Shown here piece after piece: positions 35,627-45,655 of a stretch of DNA of 64,000 nt. The notes under the pieces were generated by a model, which was given only the letters and a program-made list of their open reading frames with translations, was not told where the DNA came from and made no database searches. The stretch is from positions 26,371 to 90,370 of the forward strand of contig NZ_LMDJ01000010.1 of NCBI RefSeq assembly GCF_001425045.1, written 5' to 3'. Origin of the DNA: Massilia sp. Root351. GTDB taxonomy: Bacteria > Pseudomonadota > Gammaproteobacteria > Burkholderiales > Burkholderiaceae_D. The first letter of the stretch is position 1, and every line of letters begins with the position of its first letter. Position numbers and translations under genes: made by a program.

Positions 35627-37168
35627 ATGGACTACGCCTTGCTTGTATCCTCCTTCACTCGGCAGCACGCGCAGCGCGGCTGGCCGCGCCAGCGCATGCT
35701 GCACGAATGCCTGCGCGCGGCGATCCGCGACGGCACGCTGGCGGCCGGCACGCGTCTGGTCGCCACGCGCACGCTGGCGGCCGAACTGGGCATGGCGCGC
35801 AACACCGTGCTGTATGCATACGAACAGCTGGTGTGCGAGGGCTACGCGGTGAGCGACCGCAGCGGCACCAGGGTTGCGCCGGCCGCCGCCGTGGCCATGG
35901 GCGCCGCATCGGCCTTGGTGCGCGCGGTTTCTGCGGCGACGGCCACGGCCGCAGGCACGCCTTTCCCCGGCCTGTCGCGCCGCGCGTTGAATCTGCGCGA
36001 GGTGGCCGGGCCGGCCCACCAGATGGGCGCGTTTGTGCCGGGCGTGCCGGCGCTGGATGCCTTCCCCGTTGCGCACTGGCGCCGCCTGCTGGACAAGGCC
36101 TGGCGCGGCCTGAATCCGGCCCAGCTGAACTACGGCGACCCGGCCGGCGAGCCGGCGCTGCGCAGCGCCATCGCCGACCATCTGCGCGCCTCGCGCGGCG
36201 TACTGTGCGACGCCAGCCAGGTTTTCATCACCGACGGCACGCAGAGCAGCCTGGACCTGTGCGCGCGCGCCTGCGCCGACGAGGGCGACACCGTGTGGAT
36301 CGAGCATCCCGGCTACCTGGGCGCGCTGGCCGCGTTCCGTGGCGCGGGCCTGAAGGTGGTGGGAATCGACGTGGACCAGGACGGCATCGCCCCCGCGCGG
36401 CAGGACTGGCGCCGCCGTCCGCCGCGCCTGGTCTACACCACGCCCTCGCACCAGTATCCCCTGGGGGGCGTGCTGACGCTGGAGCGCAGGCTGGCGCTGA
36501 TCGCCGACGCGCGCGCGGCGGGCGCGCTCGTCATCGAGGACGACTACGACAGCGAGTTCCGCCACGACGGCCCGCCGCTGTCGGCCATGCAGGGCCTGGC
36601 GCCGGATGCGCCGGTGCTCTACCTCGGCACCTTCAGCAAGACCATGTTTCCCGCGCTGCGCATCGGCTTCCTGGTGGTGCCGCGGGCGCTGGCCGAACCG
36701 CTGGCCGAGATGCGCGCGCAGTCCGCCGCGCGCGGCCGCGTGGCCGAGCAGCTGGCGCTGGCGGAGTTCCTGCGCAGCGGCCAGTTCGCGCTGCACCTGC
36801 GCCGCATGCGCCGCCTGTACCGCCAGCGGCGCGATGTGCTGGTGGCGTCGCTGCAGCGGCACCTGGGTTCGATCGCGGAGGTGCATGGCGCGTCCGCCGG
36901 CATGCACCTGGCGCTGCGCTTTACCGGCGCCACGCTGGACGCCGCCGCCATCGGCGCGCGCCTGCAGCGGGAGGGTATCGTGGCGCACACGCTGGGCATG
37001 CACGCCACCGCCGAACGCGGCCAGGCCTGGAGCGGCCTGATGCTGGGCTATGCGCAGATTCCTGCGGAGCTGATCGACGGCTTCGTGCGGCGGCTGGCGG
37101 CGGTGATCCACCTGGCCGCCTATGAGGCACGGCCCGCGCTTAGCGCGTCAGGCGGTTCTCGAGGTTGA
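35627..37168 (+). CDS. MocR/PdxR-type GntR regulator with aminotransferase domain
   Basis: This protein of about 513 aa has an N-terminal GntR winged HTH (~20-85, with TRTLAAELGMARNTVLYAYEQL) and a linker, then a fold-type-I aminotransferase domain (~115-490). The domain has the PLP-binding pattern intact: DDYDSEFRHDG and TFSKTMFPALRIGF, where the Lys is the Schiff-base residue. Such regulators use PLP or a PLP-amino acid adduct as effector. I chose ATG 35627 because GGAG lies five bases before it; ATGs at 35603 and 35606 with AAAAAGG are alternatives. Its 3' end overlaps the convergent lipoprotein gene by 29 bases. Confidence 0.9.
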   Translation: MDYALLVSSFTRQHAQRGWPRQRMLHECLRAAIRDGTLAAGTRLVATRTLAAELGMARNTVLYAYEQLVCEGYAVSDRSGTRVAPAAAVAMGAASALVRAVSAATATAAGTPFPGLSRRALNLREVAGPAHQMGAFVPGVPALDAFPVAHWRRLLDKAWRGLNPAQLNYGDPAGEPALRSAIADHLRASRGVLCDASQVFITDGTQSSLDLCARACADEGDTVWIEHPGYLGALAAFRGAGLKVVGIDVDQDGIAPARQDWRRRPPRLVYTTPSHQYPLGGVLTLERRLALIADARAAGALVIEDDYDSEFRHDGPPLSAMQGLAPDAPVLYLGTFSKTMFPALRIGFLVVPRALAEPLAEMRAQSAARGRVAEQLALAEFLRSGQFALHLRRMRRLYRQRRDVLVASLQRHLGSIAEVHGASAGMHLALRFTGATLDAAAIGARLQREGIVAHTLGMHATAERGQAWSGLMLGYAQIPAELIDGFVRRLAAVIHLAAYEARPALSASGGSRG

Positions 37169-37763
37169 AGGCGGTACCGCTGGCGCCGGAGGTGGTCAAC
37201 GTCCACAATTCGCCGTTGCGCAGCAGCAGCGCGCCGGTGCCGGTGCCGGTGATGGGTTCGAACTGCGCTTCGGCCGAACCTTCGCTGAACGCAAAGGTCC
37301 ACACCGTCTTGCCGTTGACGATGCGCGATGTGACGCCGGTGCCGCTCACGATGGCGGTCTGGCCGGCGGCCACGGTGCCGCCCACGTCCACGTCCGCCGT
37401 CACGGTTTCCGCGCCGGCCAGCTTCACGCTGGCGTTCTTCACCGTGCTGGTGAAGTTGAGCGTGATGACGGGACCGGAATAGGTGGCGGTGGCGATGATG
37501 ACGCCGGTGCAGCCGATATTGGCGTAGAAATCGGTTTTCAGGTTGAGCTGCAGCGAGTTGCCGTTGTTGGCGGAGACCATGCTGGTCGTCTCGCGGCTGT
37601 GGGCCTCGCACGGGGCGATCCAGGCGCCTTCGTATTTTTTCAGCGGGCCGGCGCTGGGTGTGGGATCGGGGAGGGGAGTGCTGCCGGAGCCGGCGATGCC
37701 GCCACCGCCGCCGCAAGCGGTCAGCACGGTTGCGAGGGCGAGGCAGGCTGGAATGCGGTACAT
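37140..37763 (-). CDS. Hypothetical lipoprotein
   Basis: The 207-aa protein has a lipoprotein signal: hydrophobic leader then LTAC followed by a Gly run, so Cys ~18 would be lipidated. The rest is beta-rich and Thr/Ser/Gly-rich (about residues 50-205), without a recognised domain. Two Cys (in APCEAHS and IGCTGV) may form a disulfide. AGGA before the ATG at 37761-37763 fixes the start over the longer open frame. It is downstream of the TonB receptor on the same strand but separated from it by a long inverted repeat, so it is probably an independent unit. Confidence 0.75.
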   Translation of the reverse strand: MYRIPACLALATVLTACGGGGGIAGSGSTPLPDPTPSAGPLKKYEGAWIAPCEAHSRETTSMVSANNGNSLQLNLKTDFYANIGCTGVIIATATYSGPVITLNFTSTVKNASVKLAGAETVTADVDVGGTVAAGQTAIVSGTGVTSRIVNGKTVWTFAFSEGSAEAQFEPITGTGTGALLLRNGELWTLTTSGASGTAFNLENRLTR

Positions 37764-37787
37764 GGTGAATCCTGAAGCGAGTTGGGT

Positions 37788-37858
37788 AAGGCGGCATTGT
37801 ACCGGCTGCACATGGCGCGAAGTCTCACCAATGTACACAGGGGTACGAATGCCGCCTT
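37788..37858. repeat. Long interrupted inverted repeat between lipoprotein and TonB receptor genes
   Basis: The left arm AAGGCGGCATTGTACC (37788-37803) pairs with the right arm GGTACGAATGCCGCCTT (37842-37858): 16 paired bases with one bulged base and a 38-base loop. It lies just beyond the stop of the receptor gene. It may end that transcript or be a remnant of a small mobile or REP element. Confidence 0.6.
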
Positions 37859-37879
37859 GTCAGGCGCTCGCCGGCCGAA

Positions 37880-40327
37880 TCAGAACACCGTGTCGAACTT
37901 CACGTACATCGAGCGGCCGTTCACGCCGAACGGGCAGGTCTCCCAGCAGTACTTGAAGCCCAGTTTCGGGAAGTCGCCGCCGTTGGTCCACTCGGACGGA
38001 TAGGTGTCGAACAGGTTGTTCACGCCGACCGACACGCTGGTCTTCTTGCTGAAGTTGTAGCGGCCGCTCGCGTCCACGATCCACTTCGCGTCCCAGGTCT
38101 GCAGCGGGCTGAAACCTTCGCCCTGCACTTCGCCGTAGTAGTTGGCGCGGGTGTTCACGTTCCACTGGCCGAGGGTGTAGTCGGCCGCCACCACGTGGTG
38201 CTTGCGCGGCTGGCCGCGTTCGATCAGGCGCACCTGCGCCTGGTTGAACAGCTGCTCGCCGCTCAGCAGGTTGGACGGCGAATGGCGCTTGGTCACTTCG
38301 GTCTTGTTAAAGCCCAGCTGGCCGGACAGCACCAGGGTGGAAGCGTCGAAGCGGGTGGTGTGGTCGGCCACGATGTCCAGGCCGCGGGTCTGGGTGTCGA
38401 CCGCGTTGGTGAAGAACTGCGCCTGGCCCACTTTCAGCGGGTTGAGCACGTTGGCGATCGGGCCGCCGCCGGCTTCAGGCGAGATCTCGCTCGAGAACAC
38501 GATGCGGTCCTTGATCTTGATCTGGTACACGTCCGCCGTCAGCGACATGTTCTTGGCCGGACGCAGCACCATGCCGAAGGAGGCGTTGCGCGAGGTTTCT
38601 TCCTTCAGCGGCTTGATGCCCAGCGCGGTGGTGACGGCGCTGCCTTCACGCGCGGTCAGGGTCTCGGTCAGCTGGCCGGCCGAGTTCAGGTTGGTCGACA
38701 CGGAGCTGTAGAACTTCTGCTGCACGCCCGGCGCGCGGAAGCCGGACGACACGCTGCCGCGCAGGCCGAATTCCTTGCTCGGGTCCCAGCGGGCGCTGAA
38801 CTTGCCGGTGGTGGTGTTGCCGAAGTCCGAGTATTTCTCGTAGCGCACCGCGCCGGCCAGCAGCAGTTCCTTGAACGGGCGGTATTCGGCGTCCAGGAAC
38901 AATGCGATGTTGTGGCGGCCTTCGTCCACGGCGGTGGCCGGGGTGTAGCCGGGGAAGCCCTGGGTGCCGGATGCCGCCACGCCGCCGGTCTGGTCCTTGA
39001 TGACGATGGCCGGGTTGTTGGTGCGGCCGTACTGGTAGGACACCGGATCGCCGGCGACGATCTGGTAGTTGTCCTGGCGGTACTCGAAGCCGGTGGCCAG
39101 GAAGATCTCTTCGCCGCCCAGCTTGACCGGGCCCTTGACGTCGGCGTTGAAGGTGGTCTGGTTGAATTTCAGCTTGCCCGTGTCGGCTTCGAACGGCGAC
39201 TCGGCGTAGATGCCGCCGCCCGGTTTCGGCTCGTACCAGTAGGAGATGTTGATGGTCTGCTTCTCGTGGAAGTCCAGCTCGCTCATGCCGTGGTTGATGC
39301 TGACGTCGGCCTTCCAGTCGTTGGCCAGGTCGCGGCGGTAGCCGAAGGCGAACGAGCCGTCCTTGACGGTGGTGCGGATGTTGGGCAGGAATCCTTCCGG
39401 ATAGACCGAGGTCACGTTGCGGCCGTCGCCCTTGGAGCGGAAGAAGCCGGACGAATCGCCCTTGCGCTTGGAGAAGCCGCCGAAGGCGTAGAACTCGCTC
39501 GACTTGTCGATCGGCAGCGCCGCGTTCCACCATGCGTAGGCATCCTTGGCGTCGCTGTCGCCGATGCGCTGGGTCACGCGCGGCGGATTGACGCGCAGCG
39601 AATCGACGCCGGCGCGGTTGGTTTCCTCGCGCTTGCGCGCTTCCACCGACAGGTTGATGAAGCCGCCGTTTTCGCCCAGCGCCCAGCCGCGGTTCACGCT
39701 GCCGGACATCATGTCGCCGTCGCCTTCCTTGGTGGTGCCCAGCTGGCCGCTGACCGCGGTCTCGTTGACGTTCGACTTCAGCACGATGTTGATCACGCCG
39801 GCGATCGCGTCCGAACCGTACTGGGCGGCGGCGCCGTCACGCAGCACTTCGATGTGGTGGATGGCCGACAGCGGAATGGCGTTGATGTCGGTACCGGCCG
39901 AGCCGCGTCCGATGGTCTGCTGCACATTCACCAGCGCCTGCTGGTGGCGGCGCTTGCCGTTCACCAGGACCAGCAGCTGGTCCGGGCCCAGCGAGCGCAG
40001 GGTGGCCGGACGAATAATGTCGGTGCCATCGCTGATGAAGGTGGTCGAGAAGTTGAACGACGGGTCCAGCGTCTGCAGCAGCTTGCCCAGTTCCAGCGGA
40101 CCGGCCGACTGCATGTCTTTCATGTTGATCAGGCCGACCGGCGACGAGGTGTCCAGCGCGGTCTTGGCGGTCGAACGCGAACCCAGCACGACCACGGTCT
40201 GCTCTTCGCCGGCGGCGGGAGCGGCGGCGGTCTGGGCGTAGGCTTGGGAGGCGGCCAGCAGGACGGCGCTGGCAAGAAGGGTGCGTTTGAAGCGGATAGG
40301 CGAAGCCTGGCGTGCTGCTGTCTTCAT
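37880..40327 (-). CDS. TonB-dependent outer-membrane receptor
   Basis: The 815-aa protein begins with a signal peptide (LLASAVLLAASQAYAQ) and a short TonB-box-like segment (EQTVVVLGSRS). The plug domain has the diagnostic GRGSAGTDINAIPLSAI and EVLRDGAAAQYGSDAIAGVIN motifs, and the ~600-residue 22-strand barrel ends in Phe (MYVKFDTVF), as needed for barrel assembly. No siderophore biosynthesis, FecIR or glycosidase gene is adjacent, so the ligand is open (iron complex, cobalamin or a carbohydrate). The ATG at 40325-40327 directly precedes the signal peptide; a longer frame exists upstream. Confidence 0.92.
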   Translation of the reverse strand: MKTAARQASPIRFKRTLLASAVLLAASQAYAQTAAAPAAGEEQTVVVLGSRSTAKTALDTSSPVGLINMKDMQSAGPLELGKLLQTLDPSFNFSTTFISDGTDIIRPATLRSLGPDQLLVLVNGKRRHQQALVNVQQTIGRGSAGTDINAIPLSAIHHIEVLRDGAAAQYGSDAIAGVINIVLKSNVNETAVSGQLGTTKEGDGDMMSGSVNRGWALGENGGFINLSVEARKREETNRAGVDSLRVNPPRVTQRIGDSDAKDAYAWWNAALPIDKSSEFYAFGGFSKRKGDSSGFFRSKGDGRNVTSVYPEGFLPNIRTTVKDGSFAFGYRRDLANDWKADVSINHGMSELDFHEKQTINISYWYEPKPGGGIYAESPFEADTGKLKFNQTTFNADVKGPVKLGGEEIFLATGFEYRQDNYQIVAGDPVSYQYGRTNNPAIVIKDQTGGVAASGTQGFPGYTPATAVDEGRHNIALFLDAEYRPFKELLLAGAVRYEKYSDFGNTTTGKFSARWDPSKEFGLRGSVSSGFRAPGVQQKFYSSVSTNLNSAGQLTETLTAREGSAVTTALGIKPLKEETSRNASFGMVLRPAKNMSLTADVYQIKIKDRIVFSSEISPEAGGGPIANVLNPLKVGQAQFFTNAVDTQTRGLDIVADHTTRFDASTLVLSGQLGFNKTEVTKRHSPSNLLSGEQLFNQAQVRLIERGQPRKHHVVAADYTLGQWNVNTRANYYGEVQGEGFSPLQTWDAKWIVDASGRYNFSKKTSVSVGVNNLFDTYPSEWTNGGDFPKLGFKYCWETCPFGVNGRSMYVKFDTVF

Positions 40328-40546
40328 GTAAGGTCCATTCTCTCTCGTTATTAGTGGGCGCGGTAGCCTGGTAAGCCCCGGCGGTGCGAAAATACTAACG
40401 CGCACGATTGAGTGGACCAAGAGTTAATGCATTGTTTCGGTGCATTTCCGATGCAGCTGTTGTAAAAACGAATAATCTTTATTGATTTGCGTGATTTCTA
40501 AGAAGAAATATCGTAAGGTTGTCCCCTGGGCGCTCTTTATGCCATT

Positions 40547-41317
40547 TTATTGCTGATCCAGCATCCAGCCCTTCAAGCCGTCCACCCACCCCTTGGCCCG
40601 CAAATTGAGCCGGTTCTTGATGGCCCCCGCACGCTCGTACAGCACGCTGAAGTCGATCTGCGGCGCCTGCTTGAACGCGATGACGACGATGTTGGCGTCG
40701 TGTACCTCGGGCAGCCACACCACGGCGTCGAACACCAGCTCCATGGCCTGCAGATTCTTGTCGTAGTTGCTGAACTCGCCGAACACATTGGTGGTCATGA
40801 TGCCGTTCTCGCCCAGGCAATCGAAGCAGGCCTGGTAGAACTCCGGCGTATCGAGCACCGGGCCGCGCGCGTCCTGGTCGTACAGGTCCACCTGCAGGAT
40901 GTCGACGCTGCCGTGGTTGGCCGGGTCCATGACGAAATCAAGCGCGTTCATTTCCACCACGTTCAGGCGGCTGTCGTTGGGCGGCAGCCCGAACAGTGCC
41001 CGGCAGATGGCGATCACGTTGGGGTTGAGCTCCACGGCCGTCACCCTGGCGTCCGGGAAGCGCTGGTAGCAGAACTTGGTCAGCGCCGCGCTGCCCAGGC
41101 CCAGCTGCACGATGTGGCGCGGCTTGTCGTGGAACAGCATCCACATCATCATCATCTGCACGTATTCCAGCTCGATGGCGTCCGGCCTGGCGAGGCGCAT
41201 GGCGCCCTGCACCCAGGAGGTGCCCAGGTGCAGCGAGCGCACGCCCTGGAATTCGGTGATGGTGGCCGGCGGATGGCCGGGCTGGTCGTAGCGGGCGGAA
41301 GTGGGCAGCGAAGTCAT
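40547..41317 (-). CDS. Spermidine synthase-like methyltransferase-fold protein
   Basis: The 256-aa protein has the spermidine-synthase (SpeE) fold: QLGLGSAALTKFCYQRFPDARVTAVELNP (nucleotide-binding motif I and acidic post-I residue), then DFVMDPANHGSVDILQVDLYD. It lacks the N-terminal gate-loop domain of true SpeE and the usual catalytic YxD pattern is not clear, so it may be a polyamine-like aminopropyltransferase or a methyltransferase. It starts nine bases after the histidine kinase stop on the same strand, suggesting co-transcription with the NtrC-type two-component system. Confidence 0.78.
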   Translation of the reverse strand: MTSLPTSARYDQPGHPPATITEFQGVRSLHLGTSWVQGAMRLARPDAIELEYVQMMMMWMLFHDKPRHIVQLGLGSAALTKFCYQRFPDARVTAVELNPNVIAICRALFGLPPNDSRLNVVEMNALDFVMDPANHGSVDILQVDLYDQDARGPVLDTPEFYQACFDCLGENGIMTTNVFGEFSNYDKNLQAMELVFDAVVWLPEVHDANIVVIAFKQAPQIDFSVLYERAGAIKNRLNLRAKGWVDGLKGWMLDQQ

Positions 41318-41326
41318 GCCGCCATT

Positions 41327-42670
41327 TTAGCCGCACGCTGCCGCGAGGGGGAGGATCAGCGTGACAGCCAGGCCGCCGCCGTCGCGGTTGGCCAGCGTGA
41401 TGCGCCCGCCGTGCGCCTCGGCGATCTCGCGCGCCAGCGCCAGGCCCAGGCCGGTGCCGCTGCGCTTGGTGGAGTAGAACGGCACCAGCGCATTGGCCAG
41501 CACCGCGTCGCTCATGCCGGGGCCGCGGTCCTGCACCTCGATGCGCACCATGCCTTGCACGCGCCGCACGGCCAGGCTGACGCCGTCCGCCGCGGAGCCC
41601 GATTCATGGGCGTTCTTCAGCAGGTTCAGCAGCGCCTGCTCCATCTGCGCGCCGTCGAAGCAGGCCGCCTCCTGCGGCGGCTCGCCGGCCAGCGTGAAGT
41701 CCACCTGGTCCTTGAGCTGGGCGATAAAAGCGGGCCACCGATGCTCCTCCAGGCGCGGCGTGGGCAGCTTGGCGAAGCGGGCGTAGCCGAGGATAAACGT
41801 TTCCAGGTGGCGCGTGCGCTCTTCGATGGTGGCCAGGATCTGCGGCAGGCGCTCGGTCTGGCCGCGCCGCACCAGCTCGGCGCCGGAGTGGGCCAGCGAG
41901 GTCAGCGGCGCCAGCGAATTGTTCAGCTCGTGGCTGATGACGCGGATTACTTTTTTCCAGGTCTGCACTTCCTGCCGGCGCAGTTCCAGCGTGAGCTGGC
42001 GCAGCAGCAGCAGTTCGTGCTTGCGGCCGTTCAGGTTGAAGCTGCGGCGCGCCAGGTGGTAGACCTCCTCATCCTCCGCCTCGCCGGTGGTAAACAGGCC
42101 GTCGCCGCCGCGCGCCATGGCGTCCACCAGCGCCGGCGAGGCGTGCGCGAGGATGGCGTCCAGCCGGTGGCCTTCCAGGCGGCGGCCCTGGTGCAGCAGC
42201 TGCCGCGCGGCGATGTTGGCGTACACGATGGGGCCGCCGTCGCTCACCAGCAGCATGGCCACCGGCGTGTTCTGCACCATGGTGTCGAGCAGCAGTTCGC
42301 GCTGCACCAGGCCCAGGCGCTGTTCGCGCAGCACCTGGCCCAGTTCGTTGTGCGCGCCCACCAGGTCGCTCAGCTCGTCGTTCTGCGGCCAGTGCAGGCT
42401 GAACGAGAAATCGCCATCCTTGTAGCTGGTGACGGTGCCGGTCAGGGCGCGGAACAGCGACAGCATGTGCTCCAGCTGGGCGCGGATGGTGATGACGGCG
42501 ATCGGTATCACCGCCAGCAGGCAGATGCCGACCACCAGCGTGGGCTGGTCGGGCAGCAGGCGCGTGAGCGCGAGGGCGATCAGGATGCCCAGGGTGAGCA
42601 GGGTGCCCACCAGCGCGGACCAGCGCGTCAGCAGGGAGAGGCGGATGCCGAGGTCGCGCCGGCCGCTCAT
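41327..42670 (-). CDS. Sensor histidine kinase (NtrY-like)
   Basis: The 447-aa membrane kinase has two N-terminal helices (about 15-33 and 40-58) with almost no periplasmic loop, so it probably senses within the membrane or cytosol. A HAMP-like stretch (~60-115) and a PAS domain (~130-190, NTPVAMLLVSDGGPIVYANIAAR) follow. The H-box is RVISHELNNSLAPL (His 247) and the HATPase_c domain has N-box LLNLLKNAHES and G-boxes DRGPGM and GTGLGLALAREIAEAHGG. The ATG at 42670 is chosen because it starts 25 bases after the regulator's stop. It pairs with the sigma-54 response regulator just upstream. Confidence 0.9.
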   Translation of the reverse strand: MSGRRDLGIRLSLLTRWSALVGTLLTLGILIALALTRLLPDQPTLVVGICLLAVIPIAVITIRAQLEHMLSLFRALTGTVTSYKDGDFSFSLHWPQNDELSDLVGAHNELGQVLREQRLGLVQRELLLDTMVQNTPVAMLLVSDGGPIVYANIAARQLLHQGRRLEGHRLDAILAHASPALVDAMARGGDGLFTTGEAEDEEVYHLARRSFNLNGRKHELLLLRQLTLELRRQEVQTWKKVIRVISHELNNSLAPLTSLAHSGAELVRRGQTERLPQILATIEERTRHLETFILGYARFAKLPTPRLEEHRWPAFIAQLKDQVDFTLAGEPPQEAACFDGAQMEQALLNLLKNAHESGSAADGVSLAVRRVQGMVRIEVQDRGPGMSDAVLANALVPFYSTKRSGTGLGLALAREIAEAHGGRITLANRDGGGLAVTLILPLAAACG

Positions 42671-42695
42671 GGCGCAGCCTTCGGGCGGGCGGGCA

Positions 42696-44051
<1,356 letters not shown>

Positions 44052-44119
44052 CCCGCCAGCATACCGCAATTCAAAGCGCTTGAAACCCTCTGTGCTCAAG
44101 CTGTCCCTGCCGGCCGGCG

Positions 44120-44713
44120 CTAGCCGTGCGCGCCTTTGAGCGCGGCGGCGATGATCCCGCGCGCGCCCTGCAGCACCTGGGCCGACAGCTCCGGCCTGGC
44201 CTTGACGGTGGCGCGCGCGATCGACACGGCGCCCACCATGCACGCCACCACGCCCATGGCGCTGCGCAAGGCGTCCGCGCCGGGATTGGCGGCGGCGATG
44301 CGGCGCTCGAAGGCCCGCACCAGCACCATGTAGCCCTCGCTGAACGCGGCGCTGGCCGCCGTGTCCTGGCGGCCGATCTCGCTGGCGGCGGCGGCCATGG
44401 CGCAGTGCTCGGCGTAGTCCTCGCCGTCGTTGACCGTCAGGTAGCCGGCCAGGAACTTGTCCAGGTCCGGCTCGCCATTGAAGGTGCCGGTCAGCAATTT
44501 GGCGTTGCTTTGTTCCAGGCTCCACGCCAGCGCCTCGGCGGCCAGCGCTTCCTTGGACGGGAAGTGCGCATACAGCGCCCCATGCGTCAGGCCGGCGGCG
44601 CGGCTGATTTCCGCGACGCCCACGCCGTCGATTCCCTTCTGGCGAAACAGGCGGCTGGCCGCCTGCAGCAGCGCGGCGCGGTTTTCTTCGGCTTTTTCCT
44701 TCGAGATTTTCAT
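44120..44713 (-). CDS. TetR/AcrR family transcriptional regulator
   Basis: The 197-aa protein has a TetR-type N-terminal HTH (residues ~10-55; RLFRQKGIDGVGVAEISRAAGLTHGALYAHFPSKEAL) and a ligand-binding helical C-terminal domain resembling the TetR_C group seen in AcrR/NemR-like repressors. Cys at 84 (HCAMAAAASE) may be redox or electrophile sensitive, as in NemR-type regulators, but this is inference. It is divergent from an SDR gene whose promoter carries TTGCG operator sites. Confidence 0.9.
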   Translation of the reverse strand: MKISKEKAEENRAALLQAASRLFRQKGIDGVGVAEISRAAGLTHGALYAHFPSKEALAAEALAWSLEQSNAKLLTGTFNGEPDLDKFLAGYLTVNDGEDYAEHCAMAAAASEIGRQDTAASAAFSEGYMVLVRAFERRIAAANPGADALRSAMGVVACMVGAVSIARATVKARPELSAQVLQGARGIIAAALKGAHG

Positions 44714-44752
44714 GACGGCGCTCCTTTGCCGTCATTTTTACATATTTTGGTT

Positions 44753-44765
44753 GTAGTCGCAATTA
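44753..44765. promoter_or_regulatory. TetR operator half-site near the tetR start
   Basis: GTAGTCGCAATTA matches, in inverted orientation, TAATTGCG-GTC-ACTAC between the SDR -35 and -10 boxes. It lies about 40 bases before the tetR ATG, suggesting autoregulation. Confidence 0.4.
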
Positions 44766-44813
44766 AAGTGTGCGCAGCGTCAGCGGCGCTGAGCAATCCA
44801 CTAGAAATTCTCC

Positions 44814-44842
44814 TTGACTTTAATAATTGCGGTCACTACTAT
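44814..44842 (+). promoter_or_regulatory. Sigma-70 promoter of the SDR gene
   Basis: TTGACT, a 17-bp spacer and TACTAT form a near-consensus promoter. The spacer contains TAATTGCGGTC, a copy of the operator half-site, so a bound TetR repressor would block RNA polymerase. Confidence 0.75.
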
Positions 44843-44851
44843 TAATTCATT

Positions 44852-44867
44852 GATTGCGACCGCAATC
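44852..44867. promoter_or_regulatory. TetR operator palindrome
   Basis: GATTGCG-AC-CGCAATC has perfect 7-bp arms and lies just downstream of the SDR transcription start. Together with two related half-sites it marks the likely binding region of the divergent TetR repressor. Confidence 0.7.
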
Positions 44868-44892
44868 TTAAAAACTCCCTGGAGCTCATATC

Positions 44893-45606
44893 ATGCACAT
44901 CAAAAATTCCGTTGCTTTCGTTACCGGCGCCAACCGTGGACTCGGCCTGGCCTTCGCCCAGGAACTGGTGGCGCGCGGCGCCAGCAAGGTCTATGCAGGC
45001 GTGCGCAATCCGGAAGGCGTCGATATTCCCGGCGTGACCGCGATCCGTCTCGATGTGAGCGACCCGGCCTCGGTGGCAGCGGCGGTGGCCCAGGCGGGCG
45101 ACGTGACGCTGGTGGTCAACAATGCCGGCATCGCCCGCGTGCTGCCGTCGATGCTGGCGCCGGGACTGGTGGACATGGCGCGCGAGATCTTCGAGACCAA
45201 CTACTACGGTGTGATGCACGTCAGCCTGGCTTTCGCGCCGGTGCTGAAAGCCAACGGCGGCGGCGCCATCGTCAACGTGCTGTCGGATGCGGCGTGGATC
45301 GCCAGCCCGTTGCTGTCGGCCTATTCGGCATCCAAGTCGGCGGCGTGGAGCTTCACCAATTCGCTGCGGCGCGAGCTTGAAGCGCAGGGCACGAGCGTGC
45401 AGGGCTTGCACGTGGGCTTTATCGATACCGACCTGACGCAGGGTTTCGACGTGCCGAAAGTGCAGCCGTCGGAAGTGGCGCGCCAGTCGCTGGACGGCGT
45501 GGAGGCGGGCAAGAAGGAAGTGCTGGCCGACCAGGGCACGCGTGCCCTCAAGGCCGGCTTGTCCGACGAGCACGCGCCCTACCTGGCTCCTGCGGCGTCG
45601 GCGTAA
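44893..45606 (+). CDS. Short-chain dehydrogenase/reductase (SDR)
   Basis: The 237-aa classical SDR has the cofactor motif TGANRGLG at the N-terminus (residues ~11-18), NNAG near 75, the catalytic Ser in NVLSDAAW and the YSASK active site (Tyr 144, Lys 148). The short 'ANRGLGLAFAQEL' type is usually NADPH-dependent. The divergent TetR gene and strong repressed promoter suggest induction by its substrate, perhaps a reactive carbonyl or xenobiotic. It stands alone; a GGGTTG/CAACCC inverted repeat follows the stop before the convergent exporter operon. Confidence 0.92.
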   Translation: MHIKNSVAFVTGANRGLGLAFAQELVARGASKVYAGVRNPEGVDIPGVTAIRLDVSDPASVAAAVAQAGDVTLVVNNAGIARVLPSMLAPGLVDMAREIFETNYYGVMHVSLAFAPVLKANGGGAIVNVLSDAAWIASPLLSAYSASKSAAWSFTNSLRRELEAQGTSVQGLHVGFIDTDLTQGFDVPKVQPSEVARQSLDGVEAGKKEVLADQGTRALKAGLSDEHAPYLAPAASA

Positions 45607-45655
45607 GGCGGGTTGGCGGGCACGCCGAGCGGCGCAGCCGCGCAACCCTGCATGC

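Noticed and set aside
40529..40544. Possible sigma-54 site (TGGCATAAAGAGCGCC, minus strand) upstream of the TonB receptor at 40327
   Set aside because: GG-N10-GC spacing fits, but the -12 element lacks TTGC, it is about 200 bases from the start codon and no TGTCCG/CGGACA array is nearby.
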